64,000 nucleotides of DNA from Erodium maritimum (taxonomy: Eukaryota > Streptophyta > Magnoliopsida > Geraniales > Geraniaceae): positions 69,037,879 through 69,101,878 of the forward strand of contig OY997595.1 of the NCBI GenBank assembly GCA_963921825.1. Direction: 5' to 3'. A program made the position numbers and the translations under genes. Of the stretch, positions 32,765 through 44,465 are shown piece after piece. The notes under the pieces are model-generated. The model made no database searches. It saw only the letters and a list, made by a program, of their open reading frames with translations, and was not told where the DNA came from. The first letter of the stretch is position 1. Each line of letters begins with the position of its first letter.

Positions 32765-33411
32765 GATTCACGGAGCATCAAATCATTCAGAAACGTTGCA
32801 GGTGGATGCACGATTCGGGGAGTCTTCATCTCAATTTCAAGTTTCGAACTTGAATTCTGATCTAGCAGTCGTTGCAGATTTGGAAGTTGAGTCGATTACG
32901 GATGTTCATCGTGAGGTTATCGACGGGGATTCAGTAAATCACGCGGTTGTATCGCGATCTGATTGTTTGGATTCAAGTCGCGTCTTACCACTGTCTCAGG
33001 CCTTTTCTTGTGGAAGGATGCCCTTCTCAAAGCTCCGAAATGTCAAAGTCGGACTCCTAAGTTTTTGGAGGATTATTATACTGATAAACCTCGAGCTCGC
33101 TCGTTGAGCCATGAGAGACTTATTGCTCATGTTGTTGTGTGGAAGCAGGCTGCACAAGTTCAAAACACTCAATTATCTCAACTTCATCAAGCAAAGGCTT
33201 TCGATGATCCGAACTTGACCTCGGAAGGTGAAAAGTGGGTCACTAACGTTGGTTGATCGGTTCTGTCGTGTTCGTTTGATTTTGGTTTTATTTGTTTCGG
33301 GTTTTGTTCCTGCATCTCTTTTTGAGAGCTCCCCTGTTATGCTTGTTTTGCGATTCGATCCTCCTTGGATTTAATCTTTCTATAATAAAATTTTCGAGCT
33401 TATCCAAAAAA
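32765..33411 (+). mobile_element. 5'-truncated LINE insert with 14-bp TSD
   Basis: Flanked by AAATTATGGATTGA at 32751-32764 and 33412-33425. It ends TTTTCGAGCTTATCC followed by an A-run, nearly the same 3' terminus as the LINE at 55195-60403 (TTTTTCGAGCTTATCAAAA). The interior has broken frames (for instance SHERLIAHVVVWKQAAQ), with no reverse transcriptase motif. Confidence 0.7.
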
Positions 33412-33454
33412 AAATTATGGATTGAAAGTTGTCATTTCAAATGTGCATTTTTGC

Positions 33455-33675
33455 GGGTGATGAGAATGGGGCTGGAACGGAATAAGGAATAAAATTCTCC
33501 GCGGGACAAGAATGGGACGGGGAATAAAATCCACATCCTCATCCCGTCTCCGCGGGGTCCCTGCAAGACGGGATCAACGTGGATCAACACAGGGACGAGG
33601 TGGGGATGGGACGAGTGTCGGGGATGCGGGACGGACACAAGGACCGGGGTCCCCACCCCATTGCCATCCCTAGAA
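33455..33675. repeat. GGGGAC/GGGATG-rich dispersed repeat
   Basis: Purine-rich GGGACGGGG/GGGGATGGG runs ending ACCCCATTGCCATCCCTAG. This wording is common at the ends of hAT-like MITEs in plants (from memory). The left end was not found. Confidence 0.35.
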
Positions 33676-33870
33676 TGGAAGCCATGTGAACATATTTCCT
33701 TGTGAAACTATCCTTTTAACTAATGCATGGGGATAACAAGTTCTCATACATCACTACTACTCTCGCTCCACCAAACTACTCTAAAGAAATCCAAATTGAC
33801 AACATCAACTTTAATCCACATCTATACACAGTTCACTACATACAATCAAGTTAGAGAGCAAAATTGATCA

Positions 33871-35787
33871 TCAAGCCTTGTCTCTACAACTACCATACTT
33901 CCTCAGCTTAGGCTGAAACATAGAGCTCAACATAATCTCAATCTTGTGCACACTATACCTCACCAGGTTGCTAGCCACAGGGTCTTGGTCCACCACCACC
34001 CCAAACCTCTCCACAAACCCCCTATAAACCGGCACAACACCCTTCACCGCCAACAAACAAATCCTCTCCCTCAACCCCTCCTCCCAAACCGCCCATCCCG
34101 ATTGCTTCTTGTACATCTCCTCGAACCCGTCGTTGAACCCCTTTAGCCTCCTCTTCATCACCTCCCTCGCCGTCCCGTCCCCGTCCCCTTTCTTCCCATT
34201 GAAGCTCAAGTTAGCCACCAGCCTCCCCCAGCTCTGCCTCAAGTACAATGCAGCATAGTACTCCTTGTATTGCTCGTGCGCGGCGAGCCATGACTCTCCC
34301 ATCATGTCTCCTAGTTTGGTGCCTTTTAGGCTGCAGAAATGGCTGTGGTTGTTCATCATGAAGAGGTAGGAGAGGCTCGTGTCGTTGCAGGCCTTCGACC
34401 AGGCGTCAAGATTCACCGCGATCTCCTTTAAAACGGTGTAGATTTGGAAGGGGAAGAAGCCCTTTTCGGGCTTCTCGTTGTTCCATCTCTGGTGGATGGC
34501 TAGTACCTGCTCGAGGACAGGCCTGTACTTGTCCCCGAGCAGGTCGTTGCAGTATTGGGTCACGAAGCTTACCAGCCTCGGGACCCCTCCGTCCCAGGGG
34601 GGAGAGGTTCCCCTCTGGGACTTCACGTTAGCTGGGAGTTGAAGGAATATCTCGCACGCCCCGTTCACAACTCCTTTGATGAGATCCCTCGTCAGGGTTC
34701 TGATTTCAATACAAGCTTCTCCGGTGAAGAGGCGGTTGAAATGTGGTCTGAGGTCGTTCATGATTGAGAACATGTCGAGTAGTTTCAGGAGCTTGAAAGG
34801 GTCTTTCTTGCATTTTGAAACCTTGTTCCCGAATTCGAGGAAACAGAGGAAGCCAGATTGAGATACTATGTCGGAGAAGCAAGTGTCTGATTTAGTACTC
34901 TTCCCCAACACTTCACTGCAAAGTTTGTACTCTGGCTCCAATACTTGCTTCACAACTAACTCAAGATTCTTGATCCAATCTTCAATATGATGCTCTAAAC
35001 TCTGCACTTCATCGAATTCAGCAACCGGTGCCTCGAGGTAGTCCAAGCCAAGAGCCTTTAAGGTTTCTCTCGCATTCGAGCCCCGAACCTCAGAGTAAAT
35101 GGATATGCACTTGTCAAGCCTGCCATTAGTACTCAATCTGTCAAGAATGGCTCGTAGCAGCTCGATCGTGCTCGTTGGCAATGGAGAAGAAGCAATGCCA
35201 TTAGGGAGAGGAAATGGAGTAGTGTTCTGAATCAATAGCCTCCTGAATTGGGTCCCTAGCTTGTTGGATGCAAAACTGAGACAGCCTCCGGGGAGACGAG
35301 CACATTCGTCCGAGGCCTGCAACTTCCGGAGGATCCTCAAGGACTTGTGGACATTCAAGAGACATTGATCACCAGAAGCCTTCTTCTTCTCCATGAGCTC
35401 GGCTACACCCTCAAGCCACTGGATTGCTAGGCCACAATTGCTAGCAAGAAACTTGAGCGCCTCCTCGAGGCGCCTCACATTGGGGAGGTAAGTGGAGAGA
35501 TCAGAGGAGGAGTTTGACAAAACCTCGTTTTCGAGCTCGAGTACAAGGCTGCAGACTTTTACAACTGCTGCTGCAGGGCCAACCGCGTGATCGATGTGCT
35601 CACCCATTGTCATGAATGAGTAGTTATGCAGAGATGGAGCTTGGAATGATGGGAGTCTCTGGTGAATTTGGTGCAGGTTCGGGCAGGTTCGATCGAGAGT
35701 GAAAGCAATGGCTTTTGATTTCTCCAAGCTATTGGCCAGGAGCATCCTGGCAGCAACAAGAGAGTCAGTGTTGTTTTCCCCAATCAT
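33871..35787 (-). CDS. EXO70: EXO70 exocyst subunit (638 aa)
   Basis: One uninterrupted frame from MIGENNTDSL to ...GSCRDKA. EXO70 proteins bind plasma-membrane lipids and tether secretory vesicles as part of the exocyst; plants have many copies, several linked to immunity or polar growth. The helical-rod architecture is recognisable. The C-terminal Exo70 domain (about residue 240 onward) has the characteristic runs SLSYLFMMNNHSHFC, YKEYYAALYLRQSWGRLV, RLKGFNDGFEEMYKKQSGWAV and a basic end. The N-terminal part (SLEKSKAIAFTLDRTCPNL; DLSTYLPNVRRLEEAL) fits the family too. The single-exon structure is usual for most plant EXO70 clades other than A1. The clade is not assigned. A TATA box lies 66 bp upstream of the ATG. 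Confidence 0.88.
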   Translation of the reverse strand: MIGENNTDSLVAARMLLANSLEKSKAIAFTLDRTCPNLHQIHQRLPSFQAPSLHNYSFMTMGEHIDHAVGPAAAVVKVCSLVLELENEVLSNSSSDLSTYLPNVRRLEEALKFLASNCGLAIQWLEGVAELMEKKKASGDQCLLNVHKSLRILRKLQASDECARLPGGCLSFASNKLGTQFRRLLIQNTTPFPLPNGIASSPLPTSTIELLRAILDRLSTNGRLDKCISIYSEVRGSNARETLKALGLDYLEAPVAEFDEVQSLEHHIEDWIKNLELVVKQVLEPEYKLCSEVLGKSTKSDTCFSDIVSQSGFLCFLEFGNKVSKCKKDPFKLLKLLDMFSIMNDLRPHFNRLFTGEACIEIRTLTRDLIKGVVNGACEIFLQLPANVKSQRGTSPPWDGGVPRLVSFVTQYCNDLLGDKYRPVLEQVLAIHQRWNNEKPEKGFFPFQIYTVLKEIAVNLDAWSKACNDTSLSYLFMMNNHSHFCSLKGTKLGDMMGESWLAAHEQYKEYYAALYLRQSWGRLVANLSFNGKKGDGDGTAREVMKRRLKGFNDGFEEMYKKQSGWAVWEEGLRERICLLAVKGVVPVYRGFVERFGVVVDQDPVASNLVRYSVHKIEIMLSSMFQPKLRKYGSCRDKA

Positions 35788-35853
35788 TTTGGATGAGAGA
35801 AAATGAGTCCTGAACTTTGGGTTCTCAACAACTATATGAGTTTAGAAACTGCA

Positions 35854-35863
35854 TTATATATAG
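35854..35863 (-). promoter_or_regulatory. TATA box of the EXO70 gene
   Basis: On the minus strand, CTATATATAA lies about 66-75 bp before the ATG, with an ordinary short leader between. Confidence 0.55.
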
Positions 35864-35879
35864 AGATGGATAGGGATAG

Positions 35880-36656
35880 CTATCCGCTACAAACCCGTTA
35901 TTGGATGAAGCAAAATAGATGATACAAATTTAAAAAAACGTTAATGGCATGAATTATAAATATACAGAACTTCGAATTTCGGGAAAAACATGGATCATTG
36001 GATGAACTCGATCGAATGACCCAGATCAATTTGTAGGTAGTAAAGGTGGTTCCTTTAGGAGCACTCATGTATATTTTCCTCACCCAACCTCACCAAATCA
36101 AGTGGTAAAAAGAAAGCCCAATATATTCAAACCAAACCTCACTTGCAAAGCAAACATCTCTGAGGAGACTCAACCACCATGCAAAAAGATAAATACAAGC
36201 TATGAGAGACTCAGATGGATTTGATACCTGGAAGTGGAAAATTTGATCCAATGTGGAGAAAAAGTCCAACTGTAGATATATCTCTGCAATACAATTATTG
36301 TAGAAGCTAAAATTGGACCACCAACTGAAACTGAAAAGGCCCAACCATTCCCATCCACCGGAGCATATTTAAATTCTCCCAAGAGTCTCTGGTCAGTTGC
36401 TGATCAAATCAACCCAATCCACAACTCTACTAAGCAATAGGGCTTAGGCGGGGATTAATCGATGTTTAGGCGGAGATTTTTAGAACACCGATCCGATTTT
36501 AACAAGTCGAACGATTCTAGGCGGATTTGAAAAAATCGGGTAAATCCCCACCTAGGCGGGGATTAATCGGTGCCTAGACGGGATTTTTACAACACTTATC
36601 CGATTTTTATGGTTTCATCTTAAATATTTGTTATTAATCACTTATATATTTCCTAC

Positions 36657-36696
<40 letters not shown>

Positions 36697-36756
36697 AAAA
36701 TATATATTAAATATATGTAATTTTTATTTATAAAGTTAATTATAAAATTAATAAGG
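35880..36756. other. Spacer with direct repeat and ATT microsatellite
   Basis: No gene recognised. AGGCGGGGATTAATCG occurs at 36449 and 36554, each followed by a similar stretch ending ATCCGATTTT. An (ATT)n microsatellite of about 12 units lies at 36658-36695. Confidence 0.5.
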
Positions 36757-37036
36757 GAAAATTTCACTTTAACACCCTGCCAAACATTTAATTTCATTTT
36801 GATACCATGTCATAAATTTTTAACACTGTCATACCCTAACCAAAATTTTAATTTCACTTTCATACCTAGCCGTCAGATTCTGTTAACTTTCTATCCAAAA
36901 TAGGTAAAATGTCCAAAATACCCTTAACTATTACTCAAATTTTCAAACTCATGTCATCGAAGTCAGAACTTGAAAATAAGTGAAATGACAATAATACCCT
37001 TCATTGTTATTGTTAGGGTGTTAAAATGAAAATTTC
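36757..37036. mobile_element. MITE with about 25-bp inverted ends
   Basis: The left end GAAAATTTCACTTTAACACC is matched in reverse complement by GAAATTTTCATTTTAACACC on the right, and the match continues as CTGCC/CTAAC; 22 of 25 agree. The interior repeats the phrase TTTCA.TTT.ATACC. No TSD was seen. Confidence 0.5.
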
Positions 37037-37119
37037 GTTTAAAATTTTCAAATTTTACAAAATCACTTTTTATTTTTGTTAATTCAATTTTTATTTTTAA
37101 AAATTCAGTTTTTATTTAA

Positions 37120-39940
37120 AAATTATTTTTTTCGAAAACTTCACTATTGGGAACCAATGGTGACAGGCAGGGCATTATTGATTCGTGTGAATGATGACAC
37201 TCAATTATGGCATCGGCGTTTAGGGCATATGCCGGTTCCCCGGTTATCTTTAATTCCAGGTTTATGTCCAAAATTTTCTAAGCATGAATTAGGTGTATGT
37301 GACGCTTGTTGTAGGGCTAAAAAGACACGATTGGCTTTCCCCGTACAAACACATAAGACCACTCGAATATTTGGATTAATCCATTGCTACATTTGGGGAT
37401 CTTACCTCACGCCCTCACTCTCAGGGTGTCATTTCTTCCTCTCTGTTGTTGATGACTACAACATGGCTACCTGGGTGTACTTAATGAAGCAGAAGTCTGA
37501 AGTGAAAACGAAACTTTTCCATTTCTTTAATTGGGTGACATGTCAATTTGATGTTCGGGTCAAGTGTCTTCGGATCAATGTAGACAAAGAATTCCAACAC
37601 CACGAACTAGTAGCCTACTACCATGACACTGGTATGGAGTTTCAAACCAGTTGTGTAGGTACCCCTTAACAAAATGGTGTCGTAGAGAGGAAGCATCATC
37701 ATATTCTTGAGGTTGGACGAGCCTTGCGTTTTCAAGCCAAACTTTTGTTACGTTTTTTGGGAGAATGCGTACTTACATCGACCTATTTGATTAATCGGAT
37801 GCCTCTTGCAATAATTGGGAACTAAACTCCGTTTGAAATGCTTTATGGGAAGAAACCGGAGTATGATCACCTCCGAAGCTTTGGTTGTTTTTGCTATGTT
37901 CACCAACAAACGCGCGACAAATTTGCCTCAAGATCTCGCCCTAGCTTATTTGTGGGATACCCAGGGGGACAGAAAAGTTATCGCATTTATGACCTTGAAT
38001 CACAAGAGGTCGTCGTGTCACGAGATGTGCAGTTTTGGGAGAACATCTTCCCAGGAGACCAGTGTGCAGAGATCGAACCACATTCTGATGCTCCACCCCT
38101 AACTCCATCGGACACCCCATTCTTGTCTGATATTCATGTTCCACCACATATGTCGTCTCCTCTTCCCCCAGCAGCAGTTGAGAGTGCAACTCATGAGATA
38201 GTGGGAGCATCACCTCTTCTCGTCAAGCGTACTCGTAGGCCTTCTACACGCTTAAGCGATTATGAGTACACCCTTCCACCTTCCGTCCTGCCGCGTAGTC
38301 CCGCCTTGCACCAGTCCGTTCCTTCAGCTAACTCGACAGTACATCCTGTCACCAGCTCACTCTGCTTTTCTAGCGGTCATCTCCTCAGTAGATGAGCCAC
38401 ACACTTTTCAACAGGCAGTTAAACATGAGCATTGGTGTGACGCCATGGAACGAGAAATTGCTGCCCTGGAAGGGAATCATACTTAGACCCTGATAGGAAC
38501 TTCCCCTGGGAAAACGTGCTATTGACTCTAAGTGGGTATACAAGGTGAAGTATCGTCCGGATGGAAGTATTGAGCGTTACAAGGATCGACTCGTTGCAAA
38601 ATGCTACACCCAGGTAGAAGGGGTTGACTACACCGATACCTTTGAATCCGTGGTTAAAATGGTCACTGTTCAATGTCTTTTCGCCATCGCAGCTAATCGT
38701 TGTTGGCCGTTGTACCAGCTTGATGTTAACAACGCATTCCTACATGGAGATTTACATGAGGAGGTTTATATGAAGGTTCCTCAAGGATTTTCTAGACAGG
38801 GGGAGAAGCGAGTTTGCCACCTACGTAAATCTCTTTATGGACTCAAGCAGGCATCCCGTAACTGGTACCAAAAGTTCACTGATTCCATCGTTAGCCTTGG
38901 CTACAAGCCCTCATCCGCAGATCACTCCCTTTTCACCTTTACTGCTCCTAATTCATTTGTTGCAGTTCTTATCTATGTGGATGATGTGGTTATTACAGGA
39001 ACAGATGCAACCCATATTCAACAACTCAAGGAGCATTTGGACCAACAGTTCAAGATCAAGGACCTAGGAACCTTGAAATACTTTCTTGGCCTCGAGGTGG
39101 CTCACTCTCCTTCAAGGATCATCCTCTCCCATAGGAAATATACCATCGACATCTTGGCCGATAGTGGCTTTATTAGGATGTAAGTTGGCATCCTTCCCAC
39201 TCGCTCAGCAACACCGACTTTCGGCAGATGTTGGACCTCTTTGTGAAGATAGTGGTCAATATCGTCGTCTGGTAGGGCGTTTATTGTATCTGACCATCAC
39301 TCGGCCAAACATCAGCTATGTCGTGCATATCTTGAGCCAATTCCTACATGCCCCCCCCCCCCCCCCCCCGCGAGGCACACTTGGATGCTGCCTTCCATGT
39401 TCTACGTTACCTTAAGAGCAGCCCAAGGCGAGGGTTGTTTTTCGAGCTGATAACACTCTCACATTATGAGCGTATTGTGATGTCGATTAGGCAGGGTGCC
39501 CTGATATTAGAAAATCTACCATAGGTTACCTAATGTTTCTTGGCTCGTCTCTTGTCGCTTGGCGTTCTAAGAAACAGACTGTGGTATCATGTTCCACAAC
39601 AAAAGCCGAATATAGGTCTATGGCCGCAGCCAGTCGGGTGATAGTCTGGTTACGACAACTCCTTACAGATCTCCAAGCCCACAGAGTACGACAGTTCCTC
39701 TCCTCTGTGAAAACCATGCAGCTATACACATTGCCACTAATCCAGTTTTTCATGAACGAACTAAGCACATAGAGATTGATTGTCACTTTTTTCGTCAACA
39801 ACTACATAATGGAGTGCTTCACCCCCAACCAGTTCCTAGCCGACATCAGCTTGCAGACATCCTCACCAAGGGGTTGGGACGCGACCGCTTTTATGAGCTT
39901 ATGGGCAAGTTGGGCATTTCCAATATACATGCTCCAACAT
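37120..39940 (+). pseudogene. Copia retrotransposon pol, 5'-truncated and broken
   Basis: In order on the plus strand: GAG-pre-integrase (TQLWHRRLGHMPVPRL), integrase core (HFFLSVVDDYNMATWVY, VERKHHH after a stop), a linker with KPEYDHLRSFGCFCYVHQ, reverse transcriptase (WPLYQLDVNNAFLHGDLHEE, catalytic YVDD at about 38973), and RNase H ([17 protein letters not shown]). Stops and frameshifts occur at 37667, 37821, about 38395, 39183 and elsewhere, and a C-run at 39351-39369 disrupts the RT/RNase H linker. Gag, protease and the 5' LTR are missing. The copy is inactive. Confidence 0.85.
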
Positions 39941-40149
39941 GAGGGGGAGTATTGAAGTCAATTTTGTGATGAAATCGACATTGATTTCAATCACAAGATT
40001 GTATCCCAATTTAAGATCTTTCCTTTTATCAGATATTGTAATTACCATAGTATCTTTATTTCCCTTTTCGACATGTATCCTCCTGTATAAATATGTACAA
40101 TTACATAGCAATAAACAACAAGTAGGGATCCAATTTTCCCACTTTTACA
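39941..40149 (+). repeat. Copia polypurine tract and 3' LTR
   Basis: GAGGGGGAG (39941-39949) is the polypurine tract, followed by TATTGAAGTCAA, a Copia LTR start with TG changed to TA. The LTR carries a TATA-like GTATAAATATG near 40084 and appears to end at TTTTACA (40149), about 200 bp. Confidence 0.6.
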
Positions 40150-40466
40150 TGGCTTCCTTCCAATTTGTTCGTCATTCAAATGGCGGACATTATTCGGTTT
40201 GGGAGTTAGAAAACAAACCATTTGACAGGTGTCACAATTGGGTAGGGAAAAAACGACAAAGCTTAATTGACAATCAACAAAACGAAGAAACCAAAACATA
40301 CTAAACGAGATAGAGTTAAAGTCGTTCACCAATTTTAAAATGTTTTATTATTTACACATACATTACCAGTATAACAATAACACAACAAATAATATCGTTA
40401 TCGTATAAAATATGTATCCATCACCCACCGATCATCACATGATTTTAATATATGTTATATTAGAAA
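40150..40466. other. Spacer, no gene recognised
   Basis: AT-rich; frames on both strands are short and domain-less. Confidence 0.4.
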
Positions 40467-40863
40467 GGGAAAACACCAAGAAACAACTATGGTCCGACTT
40501 TATAGCTCAAAATACAACTATAGATAATTTTGTCGACCAAATCACATCGTCCTGAAACTTAAACTCCAAAAACCATAAACATCTGTCTAATAATAGACGG
40601 CTCGTTAACCGCGTGATGGGAAAACACCAAGAAACAACTATGGTTTGACTTTATATTACAAAATACAACTATAGAGTTATGATTGAAACTGAGGGCATTT
40701 TGGTCTTTACACCTACGCTGTTAACGGGCCATCTATATTTTGACAGATTTTTATGGTTTTTGGAGTTAAAGTTTCGGGACGATGTGATTTAGTCGGCAAA
40801 ATTCTCTATAGTTGTATTTTGAACTATAAATTCGGACCATAATTGTTTCTTTGGTGTTTTCCC
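40467..40863. mobile_element. Mutator-type MITE with 9-bp TSD and an internal third terminus
   Basis: Flanked by exact TATTAGAAA at 40458-40466 and 40864-40872, the 9-bp TSD typical of Mutator-like elements. Ends are long inverted repeats of about 120 bp starting GGGAAAACACCAA on both strands. A further copy of the left terminus (GGGAAAACACCAAGAAACAA) begins inside the element at 40618. Non-coding. Confidence 0.8.
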
Positions 40864-40884
40864 TATTAGAAATTAAACATAATT

Positions 40885-40915
40885 TTAACGCTTTAGCGCG
40901 GTACCCCACCTAGTT
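40885..40915 (+). other. Possible decayed Helitron 3' terminus
   Basis: AGCGCGGTACCCCACCTAG followed by T resembles the Helitron ends at 30061 and 43619, but the hairpin is degraded. Confidence 0.3.
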
Positions 40916-41155
40916 CCGATAGTTCCATAAAGCTAGCCGAGTTACATCTCTATTCCATGGGTCAATGGTTCAAGCTGGAACGACAAATCGAAACGGCACC
41001 GTAAAGCCTCTCCAGAAACGACGTGGCACAGGTCTATCGTTTTAATAACAATGTTGCCGTGCCCAGCAATTCTTTTTCGATTTGAATTAGGTTTAGGACG
41101 GGGCATCTATTTAATAGTTTCCGAGGAATTGAACGACAACCTTGGATTGTTTGAC

Positions 41156-42261
41156 ATGGCCGGATCCAATCCGGAAGCAGTAGACACCATCATGAGCATC
41201 AAGAACCTGAGCATCACCGACGCCGGTCGGAAAGCAGTAGACGCCATCATGATCATCTCGAGCGTGACGGAGGAAGAAGCAATTCGGATGCTCGAGGTTT
41301 TGTTCATTTGGCTGTTTCTATTTCAGGCCATTTAATTCATGCTCTATTATAGTTATTTTTATTTGATTGTGATTGTTTGTGTTGTCAATTTTGGTTTTGT
41401 TCGATTGCTAACGTGGTTTATGAACATGAATCTCTTCTAATGTTTTAGGTTTTAGGTTTTGTGGTCTGTGAGGAGTTCATTAATCGGTTTCGATTAATTT
41501 GGGTTTGGGACTTGTAACAAGAATTAACTGTTATTGAAGTGGATACAAATTAATCTCATTTAGATCCAGCCCAGAAAATTTAATTTCTGCAACTGTAATC
41601 TGAAATTAGGCATTTCTGTAAGACCCAGAACCTGAAAATCTGGAGGCTATAGAATTTCGGAAATTAAATTCTATGATCCTTTGGAATATAGTACAAAGCT
41701 TAGAAATCGAAGAAGCAGTAGGAAGTTCCAATTTTTATAGTGAGAACAATTAGACGTTCTGGTTTCAGTGGTGTAAAATTCTTTTATGGGTTTCGGGTGT
41801 CACATTGTAGTGCATCTCAATATTTTTTTCCCTCTTATTAATCTTCCGTTATTGCTTGAATTTAGGAGCATGGCGGTGACCTCAATCAAGCTCTTCGAAC
41901 TATTATCGTTGGAGATCCTAAGTTGTAAGTGAAATATTCACTCGGGAATTGATCAATATTTACTTGATATATTGCGTTGGTATTCATTTTGTTTGTTTTT
42001 TTGTGGTATGGTTGTTGTTTTTGTCGTTGAGTATAAATGCATATCTGGTACAGTTGTAAAGAAGTAACTCTTCTATCTCCTCAACATGATATCACGGATT
42101 ATTGCCTGCTAGGAGCTACATTTGAACAAGGAGTTACAGAAGTAGACATGAGTGAATTTTTTGACGCCCGAAGACGCCGAAGAAGTAATCAAATACTTCC
42201 CTTAAAGATGAGATTCTGGTTAGAGCCATGTATGTAGCAGAGGAAGCTGCCATAATAATTT
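41156..42261 (+). pseudogene. UBA-domain (PUX8/9-like) gene fragment
   Basis: Three exons can be read with good splice sites. 41156-41296 gives MAGSNPEAVDTIMSI... ending EEEAIRMLE; 41866-41924 gives EHGGDLNQALRTIIVGDPKL; from 42054 come CKEVTLLSPQHDITD and ATFEQGVTEVDMSEFFDA. The EEHGGDLN.A signature is that of a UBA helix bundle, and SPQHDITD matches the segment after the UBA domain in plant UBX proteins (PUX8/9 type), which link ubiquitin to CDC48. Exon 1 repeats its motif (EAVDTIMSI / KAVDAIMII), as if internally duplicated. After SEFFDA the frame breaks by small shifts and a stop follows. No UBX domain is present. Either a fragment or a short expressed gene; I favour a fragment. Confidence 0.5.
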
Positions 42262-42985
42262 GAGTTTCAGTTGTTATACAATTTTTTTTTTGCCGGTTAG
42301 TTTTATTTCTTTTTTGCAAACAAATGTTCCCATCAATAAAATGATATGTTGCTTAATTATACTTATGCATATATGATTCAGATCCTAAATTTATTTGGAT
42401 TATGAGTCTAGGTAAGCTTTGTTTGATTTTGTCCTCAGGCTCAAATGTTGGTAAGACCCATAAAAAAGACCTGACTTATGGGGGCTTTTTAACCATTGAT
42501 CTTTCACCAAGGAAAAACAAAGGGTAGTTTGGATCTGGTTGATTAGTCCACAAAACATTTTTCTCTTTAGTGTATATTAAAGTAAACAAATCACACTTGC
42601 AATGTATAATGTTTACTCAATTTCAGGCCAAATAGTAGTAAAATTTTGCGTTGATCTATGCGTGGTTTACAAAAAATTAAGATGAATGATTTTCCTTCTG
42701 TAAATCTGTTATCTTGGACAGAATTTAGTAATGTGATAGTTATATGTGTTTCGTTATTTATATCCTTTGTATGTATGATGTTTTGTAATTTGAAACCCTT
42801 ACATGTATGCATTTTTATAGGGTTACTTTCGACTTTTTGTAAAAAAAAATGTTCTTGTTAGTGGATTTGTAAACGGAAATAATTCACCGGACAGTTTTGC
42901 AACGATAAAGATTAAAATGTTGATTGTTTTTGGACATATGACATAAAGATTAAAATATAACTAGTGGGCTGTTCAGTTACTATTA
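42262..42985. other. Spacer, no gene recognised
   Basis: AT-rich; no supported frame. Confidence 0.4.
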
Positions 42986-43618
42986 GAGCATCTACACCGT
43001 GCGAATCAGGCCTCGAATCACGAATCGTGTTTTAGTTGTTCGTGGTTTACAATTCGCACGTTGTGACAAAACGCGTTTTAGTGGTTCGCGATTCGTACGA
43101 TGTGGCGTGCGTGATTCGCGAACTACGAACCACTAAAACGCGAGTCGTGATTCGCGGCCCGAATTGCGGCTCGCTTTCATGGTTCACTGGTGCGCGGTTC
43201 CTGTGTTGGGCCGGCCGAGGTAAAAAAATTCTGACCGAAAGCACCGGTTATATATATTTTTAAATTAAACTCAGTACAACATTAATACAAAAAACCCTAT
43301 AAATACTCATTCCCCCATTCATCTAACCCACAACACTTTTCTGATCAATATTCTCTCCACTTTCAAATTATTCATTTTCTCTTTACAAAATCCGATCAAA
43401 AATGTCGGACTCAACCGTTGAGCTTACCGGAGCAACAAGAGTACACGCCGGATCATGTCAATACGACTGTTGAGGTCAACACATCTCTAGGAGGGAGCTT
43501 CCAACAAATATTGAACATAGGTTTCAACCCTACCACCTCTTGGAATGTTGAAGCTTTCAAGCAATACATGCAACAACATAGGAACACAGATACTTTGAAC
43601 TCCTCGTCTTAAATTTAA
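42986..43618 (+). mobile_element. Left part of a Harbinger-type element (cut by Helitron)
   Basis: Begins GAGCATCTACACCGTGCG after TTA (42983-42985). It contains an inverted repeat with arms CGCGTTTTAGTGGTTCG (43071) and its complement (43126-43143), a TATAAATACTC promoter-like motif at 43300, and the start of an ORF1-type protein (MSDSTVEL at 43402, then after a frame change GGSFQQILNIGFNPTTSWNV to 43609). The element stops abruptly at the Helitron terminus at 43619. The right part is probably at 53.6-55.16 kb. Confidence 0.55.
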
Positions 43619-44465
43619 CTAGTGTACCTGCACCGCGCGATGCGCGGTGCTTGGCGTGAAATATACTGTGTTTTAGTTGTGTAGTAAACAGACAGTGTTG
43701 TTGTTGTGGCCGGGATTGATGTAGTGGGTGCGACAGATGAGTAAATTAGATTATTATTTGAATAATAGATTAAAGTAGATAAATGTATAGTGCAGTCGGA
43801 ATGAATATGTAAAATTGTGGATAGGAAAAATGGTGCCATTACCAATATAATGTAGAATGGTTCGATCATTTGCTGTGTTTGTTGGGTATTAGCGTTACTA
43901 AGATTGGTAGAAGAGCGTAGGCCAAAGGTGGAGAGTCCATGTTGGGAGGACAGTGATTAGAACGGGTCGATTTATTTCGGATTGGACGGAATGGTGCCTT
44001 AAAATAGGGGAGGGTCCCCTCATTGGCCAAAAGGCAGTGGCTTTGTCACCATCGTAAGATAAAATTAAATCATGAACACTATTAATTTAAGCTAATGTGA
44101 TTGAAGCAGGGCCTTTTAGGAATCTATTATTCTCAATGATTATCTTATTTTTAAACTGAGTGAATAAACATTGTATCAAACTTTATCCTTTCCCTGATTG
44201 TCATTTTCCCGTTATTGACACAAGTTCTGGAGGGAGACTGGAGTCCCCGTTAGATGGCGGTCTCTTTGTGTCCCTTAGTTTATCGACGATTATTTGAATA
44301 GGCATGTTAAGGTTTGAAGTTGGAAATAGATTTCGCCTAAATCTAAGAGGACTCAGTGTTGCATGGACAAAGAGAAGACGTATTTGATCAGTAAATGAGT
44401 TAGGGTTTACACAAATTTAGCTCCATTCATCTTCATCTCCTAACACAAAGTAATGCCAGCCTCAT

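Noticed and set aside
36090..36382. Minus-strand frames with hydrophobic stretches upstream of the EXO70 gene
   Set aside because: Short AT-rich frames without a domain, splice support or family resemblance.
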